64,000 nucleotides of DNA, from NCBI GenBank assembly GCA_964023275.1, contig OZ029921.1, forward strand, positions 10,423,306 to 10,487,305. The letters are read 5' to 3'. The notes under the pieces are model-generated. The model worked only from the letters and a program-made list of their open reading frames with translations, was not told the DNA's origin and made no database searches. Origin of the DNA: Norana najaformis (Eukaryota > Annelida > Clitellata > Crassiclitellata > Hormogastridae). A program made the translations under genes and the position numbers. Numbering within the stretch: position 1 is the first letter of the stretch; every line of letters starts with the position of its first letter. Below, one piece after another: positions 1-12,300 of the stretch.

Positions 1-224
1 GACATTGAATGACACATGAACCCATAAAAAATTAAGGAAACCCTATCAGAACTAACAAAATTGCATGTCTATCCCAAAAATATTGAAATGTATTTTAAAA
101 CTGATATTAATGATTGCAGCATAATCTGAAATTCAATGCTTTACACAATGATACTTCAGAAGCCACAGCAAATCTTGAATACCATTATTCAACCAAAGTA
201 CAATTTAAGTCTGCCTTTATTTAC
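1..224. other. Start of intron downstream of the last visible exon
   Basis: Minus-strand intron sequence follows a GTAAAT donor at 224-219. No further EGF exon is visible to the left edge, so the gene continues outside the window. An in-frame TAA lies six bases into this intron, so a short terminal exon ending there is possible but less likely, because the phase-1 donor matches every neighbouring module. Confidence 0.6.
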
Positions 225-353
225 GTTTAGCACATGTGACAGCGGTGAAGCCAGGTCGGCATCTACACTCTCCAGTGATGTGGTCACACGGAAATCCTTT
301 CTTGCACTGGCAAACTTTCTTGCATTTGGCTCCAAAATATCCAGGAAGACATG
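225..353 (-). CDS. Exon 21: MEGF-type EGF repeat 15
   Basis: 129 bp, phase 1-1, residues about 942-984. It reads as a Cys-rich module opening with (A)[10 protein letters not shown] and closing with [12 protein letters not shown]. The acceptor is TTTTTTAG and the donor GTAAAT. The module has eight cysteines in the same order as its neighbours. It is the last exon seen and needs a partner outside the window. Confidence 0.9.
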
Positions 354-3300
354 CTAAAAAATTCAGTAGAAAATTAAGAGCATAAACACATAAGCTTCGT
401 AAAATGCATGGAATGCTAAAACATAATTGATAATTTGATTATTAGTCTTCTTCAAGTTTTCTTATGTTAGTGTTCATTATCGTAATCATAAGCTCAAGAT
501 TTCCACAGCACCCAAAAAAGCTAAGTCTCGGGAACCAGCTATTTCACAGGTGCTCAGTCAAAATAATATAGATAGGCAGGAAGGGTTTGGTTCCAAGACA
601 AGATCCAAGAATTAGACAGTCAGACAGCTATGGTGGATGGTGTTTGGAATTGAATCAGAAAGTGAGATAAGGGGAAGAGGAAGAATCAGGATAGAATTTG
701 TGGAAGAGGAGTGTTTTCGGTTTTGAGTGAAAGACCTGTGCAGAAATTGCAAGGGTTGAAGTGTTGGTGAGTGCATATGATGGGTCAGATAATTGTCATA
801 ATTCTGGCAGGAGTCATTCCAGAGCGGATGTTGCGGATGCAGCTAAGTTTAAGGTCTTTCACAGTGTACTGTTAGAGAATATCATAACATGTACAGCATG
901 GTATATAATGCTATCATAAAAGGCTGCTCCATAGTCCATCAAAAGCCAAGTTCTTGCTTCTTTGAACACCATAGCAATAAATTTAACTGGCTAAATTCAG
1001 CATAACAGGCAAGCTCCACAATACGATGTAACAGTGCAGCTCACAACTCTGGGGTTGCCATCGGCTTCAGTTTCTGCTACAGTGAATACATCAATTAAAT
1101 GTGTAGGTCTACTCAGTACTACATCTGGGACAACACTGTTATCTTCACTACATTCTGTCTTATTCTCATAATCGTAATCATAAATTTGTAAAGCACCGCT
1201 TCAAGGTAGCCTCATCAGAGGCACTCCTGGCCCATTCTGCATATCACTACTTTACCAGGTCCTCATACTGCTTCATTCTGATTGCTCAAAAGATGAGCAA
1301 AAGCTGGTCCCAAGCTCTGGAACTCTGCAGAGTCTGTGTTGGCTTTTCAATCATAAAACCTCATCTCGTCCTACATTAGATGCAGTTCCCTCATAGGCAT
1401 TTCTTTCTGTCCTTGCAGACTGCCTTTCTGGTTTTTGACTGGACTCTCCTAGGTTTCAGCACACATGGATTTGACATTTCAGCCACCATCAGTGTATGCC
1501 TAGCAGATTATCTTTTCAGACTGCCTTCTCATTACAGTGGCACTACTAAAGTGTAGCACAGACCATGACAGAGACTTATGTGATGCCAAGATTTAGAATA
1601 AACTTTCTGTGGCTCATACAGCTGCACAACAATCAACCTCTCTTAAAAACCTGAATTTTTAAAACTGTCTTAACTAAATTCTTCTCATCTTGCAAATACC
1701 CATATCACTGACTTGCAAGAAGTTAGCCAGCATTTTCTTTCTTTTTAAAAAACATACAAAATTGTTCTTTTGTGGCATTTGCTGAAATATCTTCACACGT
1801 TCAGTTGCTCTGTGTCCAAGTCTGTGTTTGCGGAGTTAGAACTCACATTTTCTGTAGATTTTGTGCAGTTTTGTATGATGCTCAAATGCAGAAAAGCGCA
1901 TATTAGGTGTCATTAAGTAGTGATTAATTAAAATTTTTAAAATGTATAAAGTGTTTTTGGAACAGCCAGCAGACATTCTGAATTTCAGATGACACTTCAG
2001 AAGAAACACTGTTTCAGGGAGTAGGACTGATACCTTTGTCACAGTGTGGTCCTCTCCAACCCAGCTTACATGAACAGCGTCCTGTCTTGTAATCACAAGT
2101 GGCATTATTCAGACACTGACACTGCTCTACACAGTTCTTGCCAAAGAATCCAGAGGGACATCCTGAAACAGCCAATTTCAGCTATTAAAAACATAATCAG
2201 CATAAAAATGGACATATTGAGAGGTCACAAACATCACAGAATGTTATAGCATTCCAAGTAAAAAGGTAACAGACCTATTCGTGGGGTTCACTCGACTAAA
2301 CAACTGCAGGCAAGTGCCTCAACCAGATTGTCAAAATTTAAAAAGTCTTCATGACTGATAACTGAAGGCTAGAAAACAGCAATGACAACAAAACTGCAGG
2401 ACCATAAATGATTTTAATTCAAATACAATTTTTATCAATCTTACCAAATGCAGTTCGTCTCACATGATATTAACAATTCATTAATGAGATAAATAAGTTC
2501 ATGTTTAAAAAATCTGATTCAAAAAGTACTTTTAGAAGAGTGACATACTTTCTTCACACCGGTCACCACGAAAGCCTCGTTTGCACAGGCACTGGCCCGT
2601 GATGCTATCACACTTCAGACTGTGCTGAGAACAGTTGCATCTCTGGTGACAATTGGCTCCAAAGCGACCAGAAGGGCATTCTAGCAATAATAATAATATT
2701 AGTAACAATAATTATAATAATGAAATCAGAATATCGTTACACATACATAATATCTATAGTACTGAAACAGTATAACTGAATGAATCATTTTAAGTCAGCC
2801 ATAACAAGATAAGGCAGCCTTAAATGTGCTGCTAATACATTCCTTTCTTATTTCACAAATTGGTAACAAAATACAGTGTTGATAAGAAACTTTATTAAAA
2901 CTGTTACAGGACAAATATAAATGGCTTCTGTAAATAATAAGCTTTTGTTTTTAAGCAGAAATAATATCCACTTTTTACATGCATAGTTAAAAAAGAATTG
3001 ATGTCCTTCATGAAAGGTATAGGTTAAATAATAACCACAGTCAACTGAGCCTGCATCTGAGGTCTGAATCAAGGACCAGTTTTCTTTAAGTTTAGAGTGC
3101 AGTTCCACATGTTCACCATTACTTGCTGTTTTCTATATTCAAACCACAGTGTGTCAAGTGAAACTATTGATTAATTTGTCTTTACATTATTACTATGTTC
3201 TATATTACTGAATAAAACTTACATAAACTTACTACAAATACTTGACAATTGTTAAATTAATAAAGTGAGGTAATTGACCAATAAAAGCGTCATGACAGAT

Positions 3301-6300
3301 ATTCAAGTGTATCAGCAGGCTAAAAATGAACTCTGGACTTCATTTAAGCTGGGAGGTAACCTAGGAGCCTGTAGGTTACCTCCCAGATAAACATAAGAAG
3401 GCTGGCCAATTGGTTTATTGATATGACATTCACAGGTGCAGGGAAACTGAGACAATGGGTTTATATTTGGGTAACCATTCATGGAATACCATGCCACCTG
3501 GTAGCCACTCAACCCTCTATCTTTCAATTGTTGGTATACAAGTACTGTACAAATGCAAGTTAGGAGGCTAAACAAATGTATCCTGTCATTGGTTGCTGTG
3601 TTTGCTCCTTTGACCTCATGACCTGCTTCCAAGTAGTTTCTGTAGAGGTAAGCAAACAAGCGAGTACCTTTACCTCACAGCTGAACTCCCACACTGGTGG
3701 CAGCCATGAATGAATATAATGAGCACAGAAGGGCAACATTTCAATTATTGTCTGGCAATGGCATACAACCAATAGGATCAAGATTGTTTGTCTGACTGAA
3801 TGCCTAATCAATCCTTGCATCTCTTTGGTGCTGTTCCAATTTCCTCAGTTATTTGGTCAATCCACAGGCATAATGAAAGCTGTGTACTTTTGATGTGCTT
3901 ATTGTTATTCATATTCTGGAAGCTGTTGTTACAATGAACGAGGCATAAACTGATGGCTGCTTCTAAACAAAACTGCATTCTAAAATCCCAAAAATTACAA
4001 TGCTCTTATGAACTGGGATTCATTGTGCCCAAAGACAGGAAGACATCTCAGATTAGATTAAGGCAAAAACTTGAGGGTAAACTCTAATCAAGTACCAACA
4101 GTAATTAATTCACTGTTTAAAACATGAACAAGGGTTCTTAAAGGAATCTAGGTCAGAGAATGATAATTACTGAAACCTCTTAAAACTAACGTTCAATGCA
4201 GTGTAGTCCACTGAAGCCAGGCTTACAGAGACATTTTCCAGTGACTCTGTCACACCCCACATGATTGCTGCCACATTGACACAACTGAAATTCAATCACA
4301 TATTCAGTTTTCAAGAAATCAGATGCAATTCATGCCACTGATCCTTACACCAGGAAAATTTATAAGGGCAAATATGGTACACATGACTTATGCTCTAGAA
4401 GTTCTGTAAAGATTTCATAAATTCTCATAGTGTGAAAATATCCAACAGACAACACGTCATATTAATTACAAATTAGTTTCTGAGAAGACTGTTCAAAACA
4501 TTGGAAAAAATTGTAAGGCAGTAAGTTATTTGTAACTGCTTACCATCAAAACTGAATGAAACATGTACCTGATCACTGCTGTTATGCATGCATACTTGAA
4601 GCAGGACATATGGGTAATCAAATTGTGATAAGTTAAATGCTGTTACTGGTCATAAAAGTCTTTCAGTTGTAAAACTGGTTATCCACACTAGGCTGTCTCT
4701 CTGACTAACTGAACTGCTCTACTGGAATCAATTGGATTAAGAATAGGTATTGATGCACCACCTGCTGATGATCTGTGCATTACTATCATTATTATGGTGC
4801 TGCAGAAGTTATATGATAAGATTTAACTTTAAAGGTTTCAACAAATCAGTTACAAAATTCATTTAAATATCTTCTAGTCCAGTGATGATTTTAGATGTTC
4901 TTTAAGCATCTCCTTTGAGATTTTCTAAAAAGCGCTACATAAATAACCAGATACATTATATGCACGTACATATGTATTTATATAGGTACAGTATGTATGC
5001 ATGCACTGGAATGTACAACTGAACCATTGATATCTGATAGAAAGCCATGCTTCAGCCTTCACACAGACCATTCCACAGTGGCTTACAACATAGTTCCAGC
5101 CTGAGACTGATTATATCCTCCAGATCGATGTGAAACAAGAGCAAGCAGAGAGCAAACTGTGCATGTTTTGATTACTCTGTTTAGGCTGGGACAGGTTACT
5201 TCTGTGGCCCTCTGTCGTGGAAGATCCAATTTATTTCCAATGTGAAAATTGTTTTAATTATTGAAAAACATGTTTCATATTCTCTCTGTTCTCCTAAATC
5301 AGCTTCATGGTCATATTATGCGCCATGCACTTTCATATGAAATAATAGCTCCCTTAACTTTGAACTGCTTCTATCCACCATTTTTTATGCAGTTAACAAA
5401 CTCTGTGCATTCCATGACTTCACTGTGTATTCTGCTGGATCTTATCCACCCATAAGATCCAGCGGTGGAGGGAATATTATGAAGACCTCCTCAACTGTGC
5501 CCTGCCACCTGCATCAGTGGATCAAAGCTCTCAAACTACGGATGCTGATCCATCAGTTGACTGCTCACCACCAACAGAGCAGAAGGTGGCTGCTGAAGTA
5601 CACCAGCTGAAGAATGGAAAGGCCCCAGGAGTCTGCCACATATCAGCTGAGATGCTTAAAGTCAGGGAGAGGCAGGTATGAAGTGGCTCACCCAAGTGTT
5701 TAAGAACGTCTGGAGCTCTGCCTCGGTTCCGGGTGACTGAACCAGAGGAATCATCCTCCCTTTTTACAAAGGCTAGGGCAGTCACTGTGACCGCAAGAAC
5801 TATCATGGCATCATCCTGCTATCAGTGCCCGGCAAGTCCTTTGTTGGCATCCTCCTGTCAAGTGTTAAGGGACACCTGCTACAGCCGAGACAAGGGGAGC
5901 AGAGCGGCTTCACCCCGGAAGGTCAACTATTGATTGCATTTTCACTCTGAACGGCATAATTCAAACTAGAAGAGAGTTCTGACTGCTGCTATGGATTGCC
6001 TATGTCTATCAGAGGGCAGTCTTTGATTCTGTTGATTGTGATGCCATCTGGAGGCTACTCCTGTCTCAGGGTGCCAGAGATGATCGTTGGCCTTATGAAG
6101 AATTTGTGCACAGACACACTGAGTGCAGTCCGCATTGATAGTGTAACATCTGATTGGTTCAGGGTGGATAGCGGAGTGCAACAGGGTTGTAAAATGTCCC
6201 CTGACCTGCTCCTGCACCCAGTGGATAAGATCATGGAGGAAACAGCGCAGCAAGGACAGCCAAGTGAGCATATTGGGCTGGAGCGGTCCACTGACCTGGA

Positions 6301-9300
6301 TTATGCCAATGATGTGGCTCTTCTTGCCGAGATGCTTGCAATCCTGGTCATATCCTGAGAGATAATGGACCAAAATTGCATAAATTTGGACTTGAGATCA
6401 ACTGGGCCAAAACAAAAATGCAGACTACAATGGACCAGTGCCCAATACCAGATTATGTGCAGGTGGTGGGAAACCAAGTGGAACTGGTTAATGGGTTTTC
6501 CTACCTTGGTTCCCATGTCGAGGTTGATGGTGGCAGTGGATCTGAGGTTCGATGGTGCATAGCCATTGCCCAGGATTGCATGAGCAGCCTACAACTAGGA
6601 ATATGAAACTCTAACATCCAGCAGGACATGAAACTCTGCCTGTTTAAAGGCATACATACTCCTCTTTTAATTCGCATTGGATTTTGTGAGTAACTTATGT
6701 ATATAGTATTAGGGTGCTTAGCTAGACTTATAATTTAGTATGTTTTATGCGTATCTAGTTTGCCTGTGGTAGCGTAAGTATAGTGATTTAGTAGACAGAC
6801 CAGCACTTAGGGATATAAGCTAGTTTATTGGTAAAGACCAGCCTAGGTAGCTACTTAGGATTAGTATTGATAAATTGGGATCTGCTGTATCATGATGGCA
6901 GAGTCATTACAAGCTTGAAATCTACGAAGGCAAGATCAGTGGATGACGAGGCAGATTCAATTGGCTACCATTAAAGACCAAACAATCGCTTGTGCATTGA
7001 AGCAGAACCATGAACTGTGATTACCTGTCGGACATCTTGTCAGCTGCAGCATGATGTAAATCGGTTGACTTGATTTGTCATGTAAGCAAACTGTGAGGAT
7101 TGCATTCGTCAGATGAATTGAGCCAAATGTCGAGTAACTCTTTCAATTAAGTTAAGTGAACTGCGAAGGGACTGAATTTGTAAGGAATCGTCAAAAAGGC
7201 ACAAGAATCATCTAGCTGAACATATCGTTGAACTTGTTGGCAAACTGTTGATTTTGCTACGAAACATATCCATGAAAGTGGAGTTTATGTCACAAGAAAC
7301 TGATCGAAGTTCAATGCCAATTGAGTTCATGTACCTGTCTTCACTATCGAAGGAACGCAAGTAGCAAACTGCATCATCTTCAGAACGAATCTGCAGGAAT
7401 GGTGATTTGCCCATGAAGGAACTGTAACTGGGATAACTCGAGACAGCTTTAAACAACGTGGGAAGGGATTGTATAATTTCACGTATTAATGACAAAGTCC
7501 TGGTCTTAGGTAGGCTATGGTTATGGATTAGAAATTTCTATTGTTTTGTCATTGAATTCAAAACACTCTGGACATTTATATGTAATTAAAATCCATAAAC
7601 TCAAACTGACAATCATTATAAAGAGCCACCATATCATGAAACCTCTTAGTCTACTGTTAGGGTTTGACAGAGTAAGACTTGGGTTAACTAGTGCATACAC
7701 CCGGCTCAAGTCCTTACTAAATATAGATAGCTAGCATCTCACGTGTAATCAATACACTGTGGTGAAATAATTCAAAGGGAGTGATAGGCAGAGTGTGACA
7801 CACACTGCCCGTCCTCCTGTATGAAGCAGAGACCCGGACGCTTCTCAAAGACCAGAAGACAAAGCTTGATGCCTTCCAGCAGTGGTGACTCAGGAAGATA
7901 CTGCAAATTCCCTACACAGCGCATGTCACTAATGCAAAGATATATCGTTGCATGATGCACATCCAAGTGTTGGAGATGATTCAAGCAGAGAGGCTTCGGC
8001 TGTTTGGACACATTGTGCACTGTGAAGGTGACCAGGACCATGCCAGGGCCTTGCAAACAATGATTTCTGGCCCTTTGAGAGGTCAGAAGAGATCTGTCTG
8101 ATGCCCTCGCCATACAAGAACAGTGGAAGATGACCTGTGCCCATTGAAATTCAGGTTACATACGGCCTGGAGACAAGCACAGAATAGAGATGGCTGGCTA
8201 CACATTATGGAAACGGCAATGCTCCAGAAAGGAGCATGCCACAGATGATGATGATGATGATTCTGCTCACTCTGCTTGTTCTTGTTTCACACTGACAAAG
8301 AGTACACTCAGTGTCATGTTCAAAGATGTTCCAAGCAGTAGTGGAATGCACTCATACTATAATGACATAAAGTTATACAGAGCAACTTGATAAAGCTGAA
8401 ATAACTATATCTGGCAAGTTATCTGATTTGTTTCTAAAATTAACAAGCCATAGAAACCTAGAAGCATAATCTAAAAAAGCTATTTCTTTGGTACTTACTT
8501 TTTCACAGGAATTTCCCCAGGACCCAGTTGGGCAGGAGTGATTACATTCTTTGCTTAGATCACCTGGAAGACAGTCGACCATACAGCTTCCAGTCACAGA
8601 ATGACAGCGTCCTTCATTCTCACAAGCACACTTGAGTCGACAGTCTTGTCCATAGAAGCCATCAGGACAGGGCTTATCACAGACATTTCCCATCCAACCA
8701 GGAGCACAAAGACATGCTCCACTGACATGGTCACAGGTGGCAGCATTTGCACACAGGCACTGGCTCTGACACCTAACACCATACAAGCCACTAGGACAGG
8801 CTGAAATGACAAAATTCATCTGCCACATGTTATGCATCATTTGAAGCTGTTTAACCCAGCCTGCAAAGTCCAGTTTAATTTTACATCATGACATCAAAAG
8901 CCTTAATAATTTTCTGTTTTAGCAGAAAAACACAAACCAGCATCATTACTGAGTTTCAGGTATAGCACTGATTTTCAAACAGACAGAACCTGGTGGTGTA
9001 CTGATGTGGAAGATCAGCACAGATAAAATCTAATCTAAATACTCCGACAGTGCATCTGTAACGATACAACAGGCGTCAACTGATGGTCATTGCTAATTAA
9101 AGCCACAGCCATAATCTGGAGGTGGGACGCGGTGGTGTAGTGGTATGGTCATTGCCTCATAACCGGAAAGTCTCGGGTTCGAATCTGCCTTAAGCCACTG
9201 CGTAGCGACCTTGGACAAGTTGCTCACCTGCAACTGTCTGTGAGGAAGGCAACGGGAAACCACCTCACTCATCTCATCCCTGGGTGGCATAAAGCCAATG

Positions 9301-12300
9301 GACCTGCCTTTGGGCAGAAAACTCATCACCATCATCATCATAATCTGGGCACAGTCCATGAGGATAGGGAAACAGTCAGCAGAATGCAGTCTGGAAAAGA
9401 TAGGTTCTTAGCTGGAAATGAAAAGGTTGTGGACAACAAATGTGCACTGGAACAAAGGTAAAGAACTGATGGTAGATTATTCATATGTTCTTACTGTCAC
9501 TGCAGACTGGACCGGTCCAGCCAGGTGCACAGAGGCAGGCACCAGTGACAGAGTTGCATTCGGCACTGTTCTGGCACTTGCACTGAAGGTCACAGTTTAT
9601 ACCATGTCTGCCTGGTGGACAAGCTGATAAAACAGACATGCAAGCTGCAGAAATTACACATTTAGAGTTTCCCACTTTGCTTTTCTGCTCTTAGACAGGT
9701 CAAGAATCTAATGACACCATTCTTATCTCTTACATGTTCAAATTACTGACTTACTTTGTGCAGTACAGCTGGCATATTTGATTAATTAGAAGCAACCTGA
9801 TTACAGGCACTATGAGCACTAAACCAACCTGATTTATCTATACTGCTGTCTGCCTTTATCTACTTCTTTTTGTCTCAAATGGAAAGGAGAGATGATCACA
9901 GCTTAATCGGATGCATGTCATAAGGTGAATTTCTGGGATCAAACAACCTGCCATGTGAAGCCTGAACATGACACCACATTTCCACTGACAGAAAGGATGA
10001 TCCCAAAGACAAAGCAGATAAAATATTAACATAAGTTTAACTTGTCCTTATAGTCTTTTTCCTTTTATATAACTTGACTTCATAGCCTTTCAGTTTAGGC
10101 CCAAAAGATGTGCATTCTTACATGGACCACAGAACAAGTCCCAAATGTTACTGCCCATGTGGTAGGCCAGTGCACACATGGCAAAAAATTTAGAAATTTC
10201 TACACAGTCATATAAACAGCATTTGCCTTTCTGTTTAGCTTTGACTGCACTGTGACCAAAAGACAAACAGCAAGAGTGGCTGGCCTTTTATGTTAGCTGA
10301 AGGCCACTTTTGCAGCATGCTCCTACCATACAAAATCACGTCAGTGAGCTTTGAAGATGGTATTAAGTGTAAAAGTAACAAAACCATTCAGCTGTATGTG
10401 CTGTACTGGTGAATCAAAATGATTCGTGCTTACGTTGATCACAGTGCTGACCCATCCATCCAGCTGTACAGAAGCATTTGCCACTAACTGAGTCACACTG
10501 TGCACCATTCAGACAGGAGCAGACTGAAGTACACTGATGGCCGTAACGGCCAATTGGACAGGCTACAAGACGAATCGAACCATCAAAAGCAACAACTGAA
10601 CAACAAGCATGAAACAACTGAGACAAATGACCTGCTCAAAGATTCTACCAAGTGACCATAACTTTGCAGCTTGAATTTTCAAAGCTTTAAACTGCATGCA
10701 TCACATTACAAAGTGACCACTCTAAAACTGAGTCACGGCAAGTCATTATTCGAAAATTATACTTATTAGTTGCATTCAGCTAAACTGTCACTGATGAGCA
10801 TTTCACTGATCAAGTCCTCAGTTCTTTTACTGAAGTATGAGAGACTGACTTACCAGGTGAAACTGCCAGCTACCGGCCTAAGTCTAATGTAACAATCTTA
10901 TCTTATCTTGTTGAAAAACTTGTAGTTGATCGGTTAACACTTCATCTAGACACAAAAATCACTGTACCAAGTCTTTTCTAGTTTGGTCCTTGATCTTGGA
11001 CATATACTGTTCCAAGGGCATGTCTCTGATTATTCTCTTGGCTCTGGTTGGTATTGGTACAGCTATCAACACTGCTAACTATGATATTCCATTTCAATGC
11101 CTCCCTGTATACTTCTGTTTATGTTGAATAAGAAAAGAAGAAAACTAAGAAGATGGTTTATTCATGTTAGAACAATGCTGTATTTTTTGCTATGTATTTT
11201 CAAGAAAAAGGCCAACAGCAAAGTGGTGCACAGTTGTGTAGACTGATGCTTCTTCACAGACCAATCACAGAAATGCTTCAATAACAAAGGTAAAGATTAG
11301 AACAAAAGAACATATATCTTGTTTTTCACCCATTTATCAGCTAATCAGAATGATAACTATCCCTCTAATTGTCTGCTGTTCAGCCAACTTCTTCATTGTC
11401 TGTGTAAATAGACACATTAACTTGTATTCCAATAATCTGTACACTGGTTAGTGTATTTGTTCTTTTGTTCTTTTGGAAGCAATAAAGTTTCAATTTAAAA
11501 AAATAAAACTGAATAAAGTCACTGGAAGCAACCTACGTTTGGTACAGTCAGGGCCAAGCCATCCAAGTGGACAGCCGCAAAGGCCAGTTTCAGCATCACA
11601 TCCATTGAAATGCTCACACTGGCAAACATTCTGACAACCAACTCCCCAATGACCAGTCGGACAATCTAGAACAATCAAAAGAAAGAGTAATAATCATTAT
11701 CTTAGTAAAAGTAAGAACAAACTACTAATAATAACAATGGCAAAACCAACAACTGTACCCATGTTCCCTGACTCACATTCTGAACTTCTGTTGCTGCTGC
11801 AGAACCTACAGCAGGCGTATACTGATGTGCATTTCCTAGATTTGATATTAAAGTGCATCAAAATCAAATGTCTAGATTTGCTCCTATAAACATCGAAATT
11901 GCTTGCATGACATTGTAAATGCATCAGAATAGCTTGCAGCTAGGCAATGTCCCAGACCCAGCACCTTTAGCTGCTTCTAAATATAACTGAATATATCACA
12001 ATCTTTTGAACAAAAGCAGTCCAGATCAAAGATGTCACAGAAACCTGAAGACAGACAACAGAGAATACGCAATCTGAAGAAGACAAGAAATTAATACAGA
12101 ACAGGTGAAATCCAAAGTCTTGGACCAACAGCCAGGAAAGACCAGAAATCCAGCACTGCCCTCGTTCAGAGCATAGCAATAGCCAAAGTGACAGATGATC
12201 AGCAGAATACTCAATAATTTAAAGGATAAGCAAGCAGGAAATAGAACTTGATTGTGACTTGTAACAGATTTTAAACTTGACTCTCAGTTCAAAAGAGAGC

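Larger units (their letters stand above)
354..2033. other. Intron 20
   Basis: 1,680 bp. It contains a minus-strand LINE 3'-tail fragment near 1157-1250 and a plus-strand L2-like C-terminal fragment near 1290-1560. I see nothing in 354-1156 or 1561-2033 beyond AT-rich sequence. Confidence 0.7.
4285..8498. other. Intron 17, occupied mainly by an RTE-like LINE with a nested insertion
   Basis: 4.2 kb. A plus-strand L2-like tail lies near 4700-4830 and an RTE-like element runs 5464-8260. I see nothing notable in 4830-5430 or 8261-8498. Confidence 0.7.

Noticed and set aside
225-353. Exon 21 as the terminal exon ending at the nearby TAA
   Set aside because: A GTAAAT donor is in the right phase and the module pattern would simply continue.
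3312-3820. Two overlapping minus-strand open frames (115 and 86 codons)
   Set aside because: No recognisable domain, they include the hairpin, and they lie in an intron. Probably chance.
7208-7495. A 95-codon minus-strand open frame inside the nested insertion
   Set aside because: No domain, and the plus strand is also open here, so it is not convincing.
9121-9190. A tRNA gene
   Set aside because: The acceptor stem does not pair, and the sequence runs into a SINE body with a CAT tail.
11476-11510. Polyadenylation signal of a plus-strand gene
   Set aside because: AATAAA with an A-run, but no coding sequence upstream; a retroposed 3' end or chance is likelier.
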